A program made the translations under genes and the position numbers. Below, piece after piece: positions 11,465-18,969 of a stretch of 25,843 nucleotides of DNA. Position 1 is the first letter of the stretch, and each line of letters starts with the position of its first letter. The stretch covers positions 1 to 25,843 of the forward strand of contig JH153418.1 of the NCBI GenBank assembly GCA_000226015.1. The letters run 5' to 3'. The stretch is from Mnemiopsis leidyi (taxonomy: Eukaryota; Ctenophora; Tentaculata; Lobata; Bolinopsidae). Under the pieces are notes generated by a model. The model had not been told where the DNA came from. It was given only the letters and a program-made list of their open reading frames with translations, and did not search any database.

Positions 11465-11574
11465 TTATGCGGCGACGTCAGAGGTTTTCTTTTAAGGAGA
11501 TTCGCCTCTGCAAACGCCAGGGTGCTAATGGGATCTTCGTTAAGAGTGTCTAGGCTCACATCTGCTCTTCCAAA
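11422..11574 (-). pseudogene. C-terminal tail of the LINE protein, 3' side of the MITE
   Basis: The - frame after the MITE reads FGRADVSLDTL, then a hydrophobic AFAEANLL segment, an Asn/Asp run encoded by the GTT/GTC repeat, and a stop at 11422-11424. It is in frame with the Cys/His segment on the other side of the MITE once the element and one TA are discounted. Position and composition fit the short region after the CCHC-like motif in LINE ORF2 proteins. Confidence 0.65.
11428..11466. repeat. GTT/GTC trinucleotide microsatellite
   Basis: Thirteen triplets: GTT units alternate with GTC in the middle (GTTGTCGTTGTC...) and end in GTTGTTGTT. On the - strand they encode alternating Asn and Asp just before the LINE stop codon. 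The repeat is thus either coding within the retrotransposon or the slipped 3' tail of an element whose frame happens to read through it. Confidence 0.9.
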
Positions 11575-11576
11575 TA

Positions 11577-11902
11577 CAGTCATCCCCCGATTTACGGGGC
11601 CCCGATTTACCGGGTCCCCCGATTTACCGGGCCTCATTCCTTTCCCCTTAAATTCATTTTATTTCCACGGCAACTGTTAAATTTTGTTGTCAAAACTATG
11701 TAATACAGTCGGACTAACACTTTTTACTTATCTAACATTGTTCCAAAGACAAAAAGACGGTATATAGACACATAAGACGGTATATAGACTTATAAGAGAC
11801 AATTTAGACCCAATTACGGCCTCCCCCGATTTACCCGGGTCCCCCGATTTACCGTGCATTTTTGCTTTCCCCTGAAAAGCCCGGTAAATCGGGGGATGAC
11901 TG
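11577..11902. mobile_element. MITE with TA target duplication, Tc1/mariner-pogo-like, first copy
   Basis: Terminal inverted repeats begin CAGTCATCCCCCGATTTAC at 11577 and end with the inverse, GTAAATCGGGGGATGACTG, at 11902. TA dinucleotides flank both ends (11575-11576 and 11903-11904). The interior carries several more copies of CCCCCGATTTACCGGG in the same orientation and no coding frame, so it is non-autonomous. A TA duplication and CAGT-type ends fit the Tc1/mariner superfamily, pogo/Tigger-like branch. The parent transposase is not in the window. Confidence 0.85.
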
Positions 11903-11916
11903 TATGATTTCTCGAG

Positions 11917-11926
11917 NNNNNNNNNN
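11917..11926. other. Assembly gap (10 N)
   Basis: Ten unknown bases follow CTCGAG. The sequence resumes in the middle of a second copy of the MITE just passed, so the real distance and arrangement are unknown. Confidence 0.99.
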
Positions 11927-12195
11927 CACGGCAACTGTTAAATTTTGTTGTCAAAACTATGTAATACAGTCGGACTAACACTTTTTACTTATCTAACATT
12001 GTTCCAATGACAAAAAGACGGTATATAGACACATAAGACGGTATATAGACTTATAAGAGACAATTTAGAGTTTAGACCCCAATTACGGCCTCAAATGGCA
12101 CTCCCCCGATTTACCGGGTCCCCCGATTTACCGTGCATTTTTGCTTTCCCCTGAAAAGCCCGGTAAATTGGGGGATGACTGTATGATTTCTCGAG
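11927..12195. repeat. Second copy of MITE body and flank, likely allelic or assembly duplicate
   Basis: From CACGGCAACTG (11927) to CTCGAG (12195) the sequence repeats 11666-11916 almost exactly, including the 12 bases beyond the MITE end (TGATTTCTCGAG). The second copy has small differences, for example an extra AGTTTAGAC-like insertion, an extra AAATGGCA and AAATTGGGGG for AAATCGGGGG. Because the unique flank is repeated as well as the MITE, two haplotypes joined across a gap is the likeliest cause. A true tandem duplication is possible. Confidence 0.8.
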
Positions 12196-12300
12196 TCCTG
12201 ATGGTGACTGGACAATTGAGCCAGTGAGAAAGAGTTTCTTCTTCCTTACGTGCTGGGCATGTGGGTTGTGGGACTAGTCTTATCGTCTAATCTGTTCTTG
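12196..12300 (-). pseudogene. LINE C-terminal Cys/His segment
   Basis: On the - strand a frame reads CPARKEEETLSHWLNCPV. This is a Cys...His...Cys pattern with an acidic EEET core, as in the zinc-binding motif that closes many LINE proteins after RNase H. It lies between the RNase H C-terminus and the MITE insertion. Two frameshifts or stops separate it from the RNase H frame. Confidence 0.65.
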
Positions 12301-12302
12301 TA

Positions 12303-12844
12303 CTAGTGGGCGAAGTTTAGGCAGTGTCCAGATCTGAGTTGGGAAATCAGAGCGGCATCTTTCCTGGTCTTAAGTACTTTGTCGTTCTTTTGTACATACC
12401 CTTTGTACGTTACGGATAAAAGTGGATGGACAGGGTCTTTTTCCTTAACTACTCGTCTGATGATAGCCTTTGCCATTCCGTAAGGTACCCTTACTTCAGC
12501 ATCTGATTCAGGCATAAGAGCGGCTTCTTTTGCAGCTGCGTCGGCAAATTCATTCCCAGGGATGTTGATGTGAGATGGGATCCAAAGGATAAAAGCTGTT
12601 TGATAGAGATTGTCGAGGTCAGCTCAGATATCTGCGATGTCTTGATTGAGTCGATGCTAGTTAGCAGAGACAAGCTGTCAGAACAGAAGACGGCGTCATC
12701 GTATTTTTGGTTCTCCAGCATCCATTTAATCGCTTTAACAAAAGAGATTTTCTCTTCCTGATACGAGCAGGTATACTTTCCACGCTTCTTCTTTATTATT
12801 TCTAGAATGACTAGGGTGCTTATCCTTTGACTGACAGGTATCAC
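12303..12844 (-). pseudogene. RNase H domain remnant of the LINE, frameshifted
   Basis: RNase H removes the RNA strand of the RNA/DNA hybrid during retrotransposition. The - strand shows CSYQEEKISFVKAIKWM (Glu of the active site), then AVFCSDSLSLLTSID (the catalytic Asp in CSDS), and in a second frame WIPSHINIPGNEFADAAAK (His loop and final Asp). The WIPSH codons lie at 12570-12584. The frame shifts near 12600, so the domain cannot be made intact. The N-terminal DGS strand with the first Asp is missing, cut by the internal deletion near 12850. After the domain, a KEAALMPE stretch leads to LRSGHC, typical of the region beyond RNase H in LINE proteins. Confidence 0.8.
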
Positions 12845-12895
12845 AAGACCAGTTGTTAGTATCGGGAATCGGGTCCATTGAGTCCTCGGTAAGAC

Positions 12896-13410
12896 CTATG
12901 CACCCTCTATGGTAAAGTTTGGCACAAGATCAGCATTTTGCTTGTATTCTTCCAATACAAATTGCTCTCTTGCATTTGAACATTTACCTTTAGACAGATC
13001 AGCAGGCTGGGTTGCTGTTGCCGGAGTTTGCTGTTCACCCAAACACTCGCTACATTCCCACCTACCCTGCCTTCTAGCTATTTGTGTATTCCATCTGTCA
13101 AGTTCTGAACACGACATGTAGATACCCTTAGAAAAAGACTTGCAGACCAGAGGCGACAGGTTCACCCTGAATCAAATGTTGCATACAGTGCAATGACCAA
13201 TAACAGAGGCAGGGGAGAGGACAAGGCTGTTAGGTTGGGGGCCACTTCCACCATGAGCTGCACATTTCCATTCACTGCTGTTTTGCTGCTCTCCCTATTC
13301 AAGCCACTACACTGGAGTTGTTTGTGGACAAAAGTTGTGCAGTTGTCATGGGCACAGGTGATTGGGCGGAACTGAGGACGGAAAACCCCCGAGCAGGTAG
13401 TGCACATTGG
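12896..13410 (-). pseudogene. Two PHD-like zinc fingers of the LINE N-terminal region, broken
   Basis: Finger 1 (about 13407-13255) has CTTC, then TCAHDNC, then HKQLQCSGL, then WKCAAH: a C2...C2...H/C...C-x-x-H layout of PHD type. Finger 2 (about 13185-13043) has CTVCN, VCKSFSKGIYMSC and WECSEC. Such fingers occur in the nucleic-acid-binding part of several LINE groups. A frameshift before the WKC of finger 1 and a stop right after CTVCN break the frame. A hydrophilic linker (about 12990-12900) follows and stops near 12896, where the internal deletion begins. Confidence 0.65.
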
Positions 13411-13674
13411 TGTTGCTGTAGGATGAAAGATAGAAGAAGTTTGCTTGTGAGATGCTGATTGAGATTATGATGGTTGATCCAGGTTCTGGATTGGTGTACT
13501 GAAAAGTGTTGAGTTCAGGTCCAGTGGAGTGATTAACAGAATCACTCATAGAACATTAAGGTTGAGACTTATTATCAAAAAACACCGGAGAGTTATCTTG
13601 GTAATTGTTCAAATACTCAATCCCCCAATAGTCTCAGGAGAATATCGTTTCTGCTTTCCCTATTTTACTCTGAC

Positions 13675-13857
13675 TATAGTTTCTATGTCCATGCTGTCCC
13701 CACTGATTCGATAAGATTTCACCCATGATGTCTGTCCATCTTCCCATATAATTTGTAATGACTTGATAGCGTCTGCTTGGGATTGTTATGGACCAGGGTT
13801 TCTCTCAATATCACCACTCCTCATTAGAAGATCTTGGAGGGAGGAGCCAGCCCCTTT
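13675..13857 (-). pseudogene. Start of the LINE protein with 2A-like translational recoding motif
   Basis: After a TAA the - frame reads GAGSSLQDLLMRSGDIERNP followed by GP, the 2A signature (D-I-E-x-N-P-G-P), with the motif codons at 13789-13815. In 2A peptides the ribosome fails to join the final Gly-Pro bond, releasing the upstream piece. Here a TAA comes immediately after the Pro codon (13786-13788), so the downstream protein is cut off. The same frame then continues QSQADAIKSLQIIWEDGQ and on until a TAG near 13675, which suggests a point mutation of one coding triplet. No Met precedes the motif in frame except the one inside it (LLM), so the original start is unclear. Confidence 0.75.
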
Positions 13858-14095
13858 ATATTAGTAGACAAAACTGTCTACGCAGATAGAGACTTGTGAT
13901 CCCAGACACGGGAGTACCAAGTACGGTGAGTATGGTGGTTCTTTGTAACGCACAAGTTCCTTTGTCCCATATACGCTTCTCCATGCCACTATCCCACAGT
14001 AGGCATGGACTGGTGTAACTTTGACCAGCAGGGTGGCCTTCCACAGAAGTTGTGACCAAGTAGGATCCTGCTGAACCTGTCACTTAAGGTTCACT
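13858..14095 (-). repeat. Probable LINE 5' UTR
   Basis: Non-coding sequence upstream of the 2A-like motif. Its outer 45 bases (14051-14095) recur with three mismatches at 15514-15558, which shows this is repeated DNA, probably the 5' end of the retrotransposon family. The exact boundary and any target duplication are not visible. Confidence 0.45.
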
Positions 14096-14151
14096 CACGA
14101 ATTCAATATTCAGAAATCAGAATATAGAGGATTCATTTAATTTTTTCCCAT

Positions 14152-14190
14152 ATCTTGCCATTTGGGCCCGAAGGGCCCAAGTGGCAAGAT
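14152..14190. repeat. Strong hairpin, 18-bp stem with GAA loop
   Basis: ATCTTGCCATTTGGGCCC (14152-14169) pairs with GGGCCCAAGTGGCAAGAT (14173-14190) with a single G-T type mismatch around GAA. It is followed by a perfect 20-bp palindrome TTTTGTGCACGTGCACAAAA at 14203-14222 and by a GCGCGCACGTCCGCGCGCAC repeat near 14307. The cluster looks like part of an unidentified repetitive element. Confidence 0.8.
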
Positions 14191-14202
14191 TGTTTTGATA
14201 CG

Positions 14203-14222
14203 TTTTGTGCACGTGCACAAAA
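14203..14222. repeat. Perfect 20-bp palindrome with central CACGTG
   Basis: TTTTGTGCAC and GTGCACAAAA are exact reverse complements. The centre contains the E-box core CACGTG. It lies 12 bp after the strong hairpin. Function is unknown. Confidence 0.7.
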
Positions 14223-14339
14223 AGTACAAAACAAGGGTTGGCGATCGACAGCGTAAATCGGGGTATTTTGGAATATTAGCTCAAAAAGTGTCCGTCCGTA
14301 CGTCTGCGCGCACGTCCGCGCGCACACTCCTTTATCAAA

Positions 14340-16680
14340 CGCAATTATGTATATAAATACGATTATAGGTTTTAACTGCTTGAGGCCGCATAATGGATTT
14401 CACATCTGCATCATGAAATGTATACATAATTGCCTTGCAACAACTGCAACAAGATGTACGATCAAACAATTACAAGTAAAAGTAAAGTCGATCAAAATTC
14501 TTTTAAACTTAAGTTTAATCGACTTTTGTCGAATGACAGATTAAGAAATCAATGTAACACGATTTTAATCCGAGCTCCGAACAAATCTTTTGAACGACTA
14601 ATTCATGAAACGCAATAAGCATAAAAACATCGCAGTATGAATAAATTACGAAGGCAGCACATACAATACAATAATGACGACGTCATGCAGAGTTGAGATA
14701 TTTGAAACAAACTATGCAATTGCAAAGAACGCGCAATTGTGTTCAAACTTTGCGCGTGCAAATTTGAAATTTTAAAACATGGCTGCATCAAACAGCTGCA
14801 TAATAATTCGCGCGTCTGCATTTACATGTGCCGATGCAGAACAATAATAACTAACCAAAGTTATGTCTGGTACGAGGTTGTCTTTTTTTCATTCCTCATT
14901 TCGCAAAGTTTAATGACAATAAGCGACGGCATGATACGGGAAATTCAGCGGTCGTCTGACACAATTAAAGCGGCCGCAATTCTTGTTCTTGATTGTAGTG
15001 CATTATCCCGATTAATCCTCGTTTTTAATAATTTTGATGTCCACCTTGCAGACCTAGGGTATGTCTATTGTCTAAGCCTCGTGTACCAGCTTGTTTAATG
15101 TTGGCCAATATGGTATAGCTCACAACCACCTTCTCATTTGTTTTACCTTCTTCTTCATTACCTTTTATCAGACTTAACCCCTGCCAATTCAGAAAGCCTC
15201 GCATCTGGAATGGATTCTTCCAAATTGTGGCAAACCTCAACTAACACATCTAAGCTTTATAAAAGCATACCTAGGGCAACAAGTGGGAGGAGGGACAGCA
15301 TTTTGTAGCTCACTTTGCTGAGTGATCATTTGCTTTCATTTTTAATGTAGACATAACTTAGCTGTGGTTTTCTACATTAGAAAAATAATTTTCTTAAAAC
15401 CCCCTTGAAAATGGAAGTCGCAGGCATAACTTATACTATCCAATGTGAAAAAAATGTTCTGATTATGCTGTTAGACTGAGATAGCAAAACCAAAGAATCT
15501 TTTTCTAGTAGGATGTGACCCAGTAGGATCCTGCTGAACCTATCACTAAAGGTTCACTAAAGATATGTAAACAATACAACAGTTATCTAACATTGGACTA
15601 TAAGGTCTTGGCAAGAACCCTTGAATAAAACAATGATTATGAAACTGTCCAACTATCGGGAAGAACAAAGAAATTGATCAACAAAATTCTGAAACGATTA
15701 TATAATTATAAAAAAGCTGCACCAAAAGGTACAGGGAGAGATTAATCAAGTTTAGGTCCAGTTCAGAAATGTTAAGAAATTTATACTTTCTAAATCCTTG
15801 CACTGCAATAAGACTACTTTTCTGCAGCTCTAACCAAAGATGACATCTTTACATCTGAGATAGCCCATTATATTGGATAGGACCAGTCTAGCTTTATAGA
15901 GAGCCTTTGAGCCAATGCGTTCAGGAACACAGTTTCTTTAGGAGCAATCCTGGCCTCACTTTGCAGAAGCAGGCCAGACAACATCTGGCCAAGCATTTCC
16001 ACCATTGAACCACAAAGGGGTAACACTGACTTTTAATTGTTTCAGGACTTGCTAAAAGTATTTTGACTTCTTTTCTTCCTTCGGACAATATGAGGAGGAG
16101 GATTCAGTGCATTGGAAAACTACTTGGGTGTGATACAACTACATCAATATATTTCTTTTCTCTGCGGAAGATTTCCTGATTTCAAGTCTGGAACCTGGAT
16201 TTGGTAAATCCGATTTACAGTTATTTGGCAGGGAAGTTCTAATCCAATTGATTGCAAACGGGAAAAAGTGCAGGACCTGATCATGAGACAACTGACAACA
16301 AACAACATCCTTCCAACATCCTTTTGTGAGCATGTCACGGAGGTGTTTTGTCAGACGTTGCTAGACCTGCTGCCGCAATGCAAGGCAAGAGGTGTCTAAG
16401 CTATGTTAAGTCTCAAATCAATGTGTTCAAAAAAACAAGTTTCTCTCAGCATTATTTGTTATTTGAGCCATATCATTTATGGATGTATTAGACGTGAGAA
16501 CTGTAGGTTGTAAACCTACTGTCGCGGCTCTCACACATATCTGGCTTTGGCGACAAAGATATTTTAGACGCACATCGCCCATTAAACGTAAGAAGTTTTT
16601 ATATAAATTTGATAATATTTATGTGATCGCAGAAGGGTATATTTCTATTTCCATTGTGTAATTAATATTTCAGACGAGAA
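14340..16680. other. Intergenic stretch with no recognised gene
   Basis: Frames up to 119 codons occur (for instance + 14739-15098), but none shows a recognisable motif or convincing splice context. The 45-bp motif shared with the LINE 5' region sits at 15514-15558. Parts of 15860-16380 are less AT-rich and could be an old transposon, but I cannot name it. Confidence 0.4.
15514..15558 (-). repeat. Second copy of 45-bp LINE 5'-region motif
   Basis: The block TGTGACCCAGTAGGATCCTG and its continuation to GGTTCACT match 14051-14095 at 42 of 45 positions in the same orientation. Outside this block the two loci do not align by eye, so only a fragment or a shared promoter-like module is present. 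Confidence 0.7.
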
Positions 16681-16698
16681 AATAAACTTGTTTAACTT

Positions 16699-16780
16699 GA
16701 AAAACTTGTTTAACTCGAAAACTTGTTGAACTTGAGCGTGAAAAACTTGTTTAACTCGAAAACTTGTTGAACTTGAGCAG
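16699..16780. repeat. 41-bp tandem repeat, two copies
   Basis: Copies at 16699-16739 and 16740-16780 differ only at their last two bases. Each contains two variants of an AACTTGTTkAACT sub-repeat, and a partial third copy precedes it (16681-16698). It is a minisatellite seed with no coding role seen. Confidence 0.9.
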
Positions 16781-17412
16781 TTGAGCGTGATAAGAAACTG
16801 GAAGCTACCATGAAGGTACCCAGTTCGACAATGGAAGTTTTGAGACTTGTTTTCCTCGTTTGGCAAATAATTCTATCATGGAGTAACTTTATATTTAATT
16901 TCAATTTTGGCATTTTAACCTCTATGTCTAATAGTCGCACATGTCTCAGGTGACGATGAATGAGTGCAGGCCCCAAAGGCTGCTGGCCATACCACGGTAG
17001 CACAGGTACATAACTTGATTAACTTCTAGCAAGCGTAGAAGTAATTTTAGATTTAAGCATTGAAATTGTTGATTGGGATTATTCTTGTACATTGTAAAGA
17101 ATTTCATTTTGTTCTGAAGTAGTTCTTTGTAGAAAAAAAAAGGGAGGGAGCTCACGGCCTCACACTCAAGGAGTCTTGCTTCATCATTGACCGGAGCTTC
17201 CTCCTCTTTGTAGTAGTGACGAAAGCTGAAGAATCGAATTTTACAACTAAATTATTGCTTGCTGATTGGTCAGTTTGTTAAGGGTGTCATACCCGATTAC
17301 CCGGAACTTGCTGATCGGGAAGTATGAACTTACAGTTTCTGCACGGCCCAGATGACTTGAGATAAGAGACCAAGTAAATTTTTTCCACAATTTTTACTCG
17401 ACTTCTTTTGAT

Positions 17413-17836
17413 TAATATTTTGGGGCGTTTTTCATTGACAAAACCCCCACTAAATTCCAGAGGTAAATTAACATAATGACATCATCACAGTCAGAACCCC
17501 CCTACTTCATGTCTAAATACTTGATTTTTCATTTTTGGTCTTTTAATTTGCAGTCATTTTTGACATTTTTTATACTTTGTCAGTGAAAACACAGTATTTC
17601 ACCAGAATTCTAAATCAGAATTTTTACTTGAAAATTTTCCTTCTGATGTTGTAAAATTCTGATAAAAATTTTTAAAAGAAATCAAAAATTTTCAAAAAAG
17701 TCCTATAAATCTTAAAAATTTTTGATGACATCATCGTTGGCCAAACCCCATTCCCCCTCGTCATCAATCATCATCATATGGAAACCCCCCTCCCCCTAGG
17801 TGATGACGTCATATGTGAACGACCCCTTAAATATTG
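17413..17836. mobile_element. Possible MITE with imperfect terminal inverted repeats
   Basis: AATATTTTGGGGCGTTTTTC on the left resembles the inverse of the right end (GAACGACCCCTTAAATATT), with GAC(G) blocks following on both sides. The interior is AT-rich, non-coding and carries a CRE-like palindrome TGACGTCA at 17804-17811 and several GACATCATC motifs. Inverted-repeat identity is modest and no target duplication was found, so this is tentative. Confidence 0.3.
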
Positions 17837-17925
17837 CCAAAATTGTGACAATGTCTCGTTTTGATACTATATACTATAGTCGTACGCGTAGTACATAGTA
17901 ACAGACCATTAAACAAACCTTTATT

Positions 17926-18082
17926 TTGACAATATCATTGATCATATCATGATCATATCCGTCTAACCGTTTTAACAACGAGAGTCGGTTGTCGCGGTGA
18001 TACCCGACTCACTGCTCACGCAGCTAAAGCTGAACTTTAGACGGATATCATCTCGTCAAAGAGTCGGGTATTACCGCGACAA
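17926..18082 (+). mobile_element. Mini-element copy A, split by a nested copy
   Basis: It starts near TTGAC at 17926, carries the family block ATATCCGTCTAACCGTTTTAAC, and ends GTATTACCGCGACAA at 18082. The middle is interrupted by copy B, which sits between two AGAGTCGG octamers. The left end is rearranged by an extra ATCATTGATCAT stretch. No target duplication can be seen for this older copy. Confidence 0.65.
17989..18059 (-). mobile_element. Mini-element copy B, nested, with perfect 8-bp target duplication
   Basis: A 71-bp unit in opposite orientation, TTGTCGCGGTGATACCCG ... CTCGTCAA, inserted into copy A and flanked by AGAGTCGG on both sides (17981-17988 and 18060-18067). Its two ends match as inverted repeats at 17 of 23 positions. 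It contains the small internal palindrome CAGCTAAAGCTG. The 8-bp duplication is the mark of hAT-like or P/Merlin-like DNA transposition. The family is not assigned. Confidence 0.85.
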
Positions 18083-18126
18083 TTAACCTTGGTCAGGTTT
18101 AATTCGAAATTAAAGCGCTTGAGGAA

Positions 18127-18209
18127 TTGACGAGATTATATCCGTCTAACGTGCTAACGAAACGATCTCGTTCAGCTTTAGCTGCGTGAGTCGGGTATCA
18201 CCGCGACAA
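18127..18209 (+). mobile_element. Mini-element copy C with perfect 8-bp target duplication
   Basis: An 83-bp unit from TTGACGAGATTATATCCG to GGTATCACCGCGACAA, with TTGAGGAA directly on both sides (18119-18126 and 18210-18217). It is the best full-length example of the family. It contains CAGCTTTAGCTG near its middle, as copies B and D do in whole or part. Confidence 0.9.
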
Positions 18210-18287
18210 TTGAGGAAAAATAAAGATTTAAGCAATTTAGCATGAATTTTTATAAATTGCTCTTACCAGAGACCTTTGTGTTTTGAG

Positions 18288-18356
18288 CACTACGCACGCG
18301 CCACCAGAGCACAGAGGTGAACTTGGCTGCGTAGCAGAGGCGTGGCGCGCGTAGCG
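18288..18356. repeat. GC-rich imperfect inverted repeat
   Basis: CTACGCACGCGCCAC near 18290 is nearly the inverse of GTGGCGCGCGTAG near 18343, and is followed by the self-complementary CGCGCGTAGCGCGCG. It lies between copies C and D and stands out in an AT-rich region. Identity is unknown. Confidence 0.5.
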
Positions 18357-18504
18357 CGCGTTTGCATTTGTACAGCACCCTCCCGTCATTTTATTTTTGG
18401 AGAGGTTATGCGAGAGGTAAGGCGAAATAAAATACGTACTTACGTAGTATACAGTGTAGCATAGCCAGCGCCAACTATCAAAAGTAAAGTTTAAGAACAT
18501 GACA

Positions 18505-18580
18505 TTGACGAGATTATATCTGTCTACCGTTTTAACGAAACAATAGCTTTAGCTGCATGAGTCGGGTATCACCGCGACAA
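18505..18580 (+). mobile_element. Mini-element copy D
   Basis: A 76-bp unit from TTGACGAGATTATATCTG to GGTATCACCGCGACAA with the AGCTTTAGCTG core. The flanking octamers (ACATGACA and TAATTGAA) do not match, so it is older or arose by another route. Confidence 0.8.
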
Positions 18581-18816
18581 TAATTGAACAAAGAAGTGCA
18601 AATATATAATTAACGCGGAGATTATATTTTTCTTCACCTAACCCGGTGCTTACTCCGTGCGCGGCGCGGCGGCTGCACGGCCACGGTAGCTTTTCCAGCC
18701 ACCTCTAGTGGAACAATAAAACAATAACTTTCAATATAACAAAGGATGTTAGTATAGATGGATTTTTTGTAACATCCTATTGTAGAAAGAAATCGGTTTA
18801 TTAATCTTAGTTCTAC

Positions 18817-18872
18817 TTAACAAGATGATATCCGTTTAATGTTCTTGCGAGATTCGGGTAACACTGCAACAA
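18817..18872 (+). mobile_element. Mini-element copy E, short and diverged
   Basis: TTAACAAGATGATATCCG to GGTAACACTGCAACAA, 56 bp, clearly related to the family but shortened in the middle. If copy F and its duplication are set aside, the flanks read AGTTCTAC and AGTTCTTT, a 6-of-8 match that fits a decayed target duplication. Confidence 0.65.
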
Positions 18873-18874
18873 AG

Positions 18875-18961
18875 TTGACGAGATTATATCCGTCTACCGT
18901 TCCAACGGTGGCTGCGATTTAACGGTAGCTGCGTAAGTCGGGTATCCGATCACTGCGACAA
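18875..18961 (+). mobile_element. Mini-element copy F, inserted at the edge of copy E
   Basis: An 87-bp unit TTGACGAGATTATATCCG to CACTGCGACAA. Its flanks CAACAAAG (18867-18874) and CGTCAAAG (18962-18969) agree at 6 of 8 bases. The left one overlaps the end of copy E, so F landed on the terminus of E. Confidence 0.7.
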
Positions 18962-18969
18962 CGTCAAAG

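Larger units (their letters stand above)
11422..14095 (-). mobile_element. Degenerate, internally deleted non-LTR retrotransposon (LINE) of the 2A/PHD/RNase H kind
   Basis: Reading the - strand from 14095 down, there is an untranslated-looking 5' segment, a 2A-like oligopeptide (13789-13815), two PHD-like Cys/His fingers (about 13410-13040), an RNase H domain (about 12850-12490), a Cys/His C-terminal motif (about 12280-12200), a MITE interruption, then the last coding segment ending at a stop at 11422-11424 beside a GTT/GTC microsatellite. Neither an AP endonuclease nor a reverse transcriptase can be found. The fingers lead within about 200 bp to RNase H, so roughly the middle of the element has been lost near 12850-12900. 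Frameshifts and stops make it non-functional. 2A-like peptides at the start of LINE proteins are known from trypanosomes and several marine invertebrates. The clade is not assigned. Confidence 0.8.

Noticed and set aside
12909..13375. + strand frames across the LINE finger region
   Set aside because: They are shadows of the - strand coding remnants, which show the zinc-finger pattern.
14430..14530. Partial inverted repeat around AAACTTAAGTTT and GTCGATCAAAA / TTTTGTCGA
   Set aside because: Arms are short and interrupted, and no boundary or second copy was found.
14739..15098. 119-codon + frame, the longest outside the genes apart from the GPCR
   Set aside because: Composition is cysteine- and leucine-rich without any family motif, with no good splice sites or start context; probably chance.
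16490..16550. Hairpin CTGTAGGTT-GTA-AACCTACTG considered as a tRNA arm or histone mRNA stem-loop
   Set aside because: No complete cloverleaf can be drawn and the histone stem-loop consensus is absent; there is no nearby histone gene.
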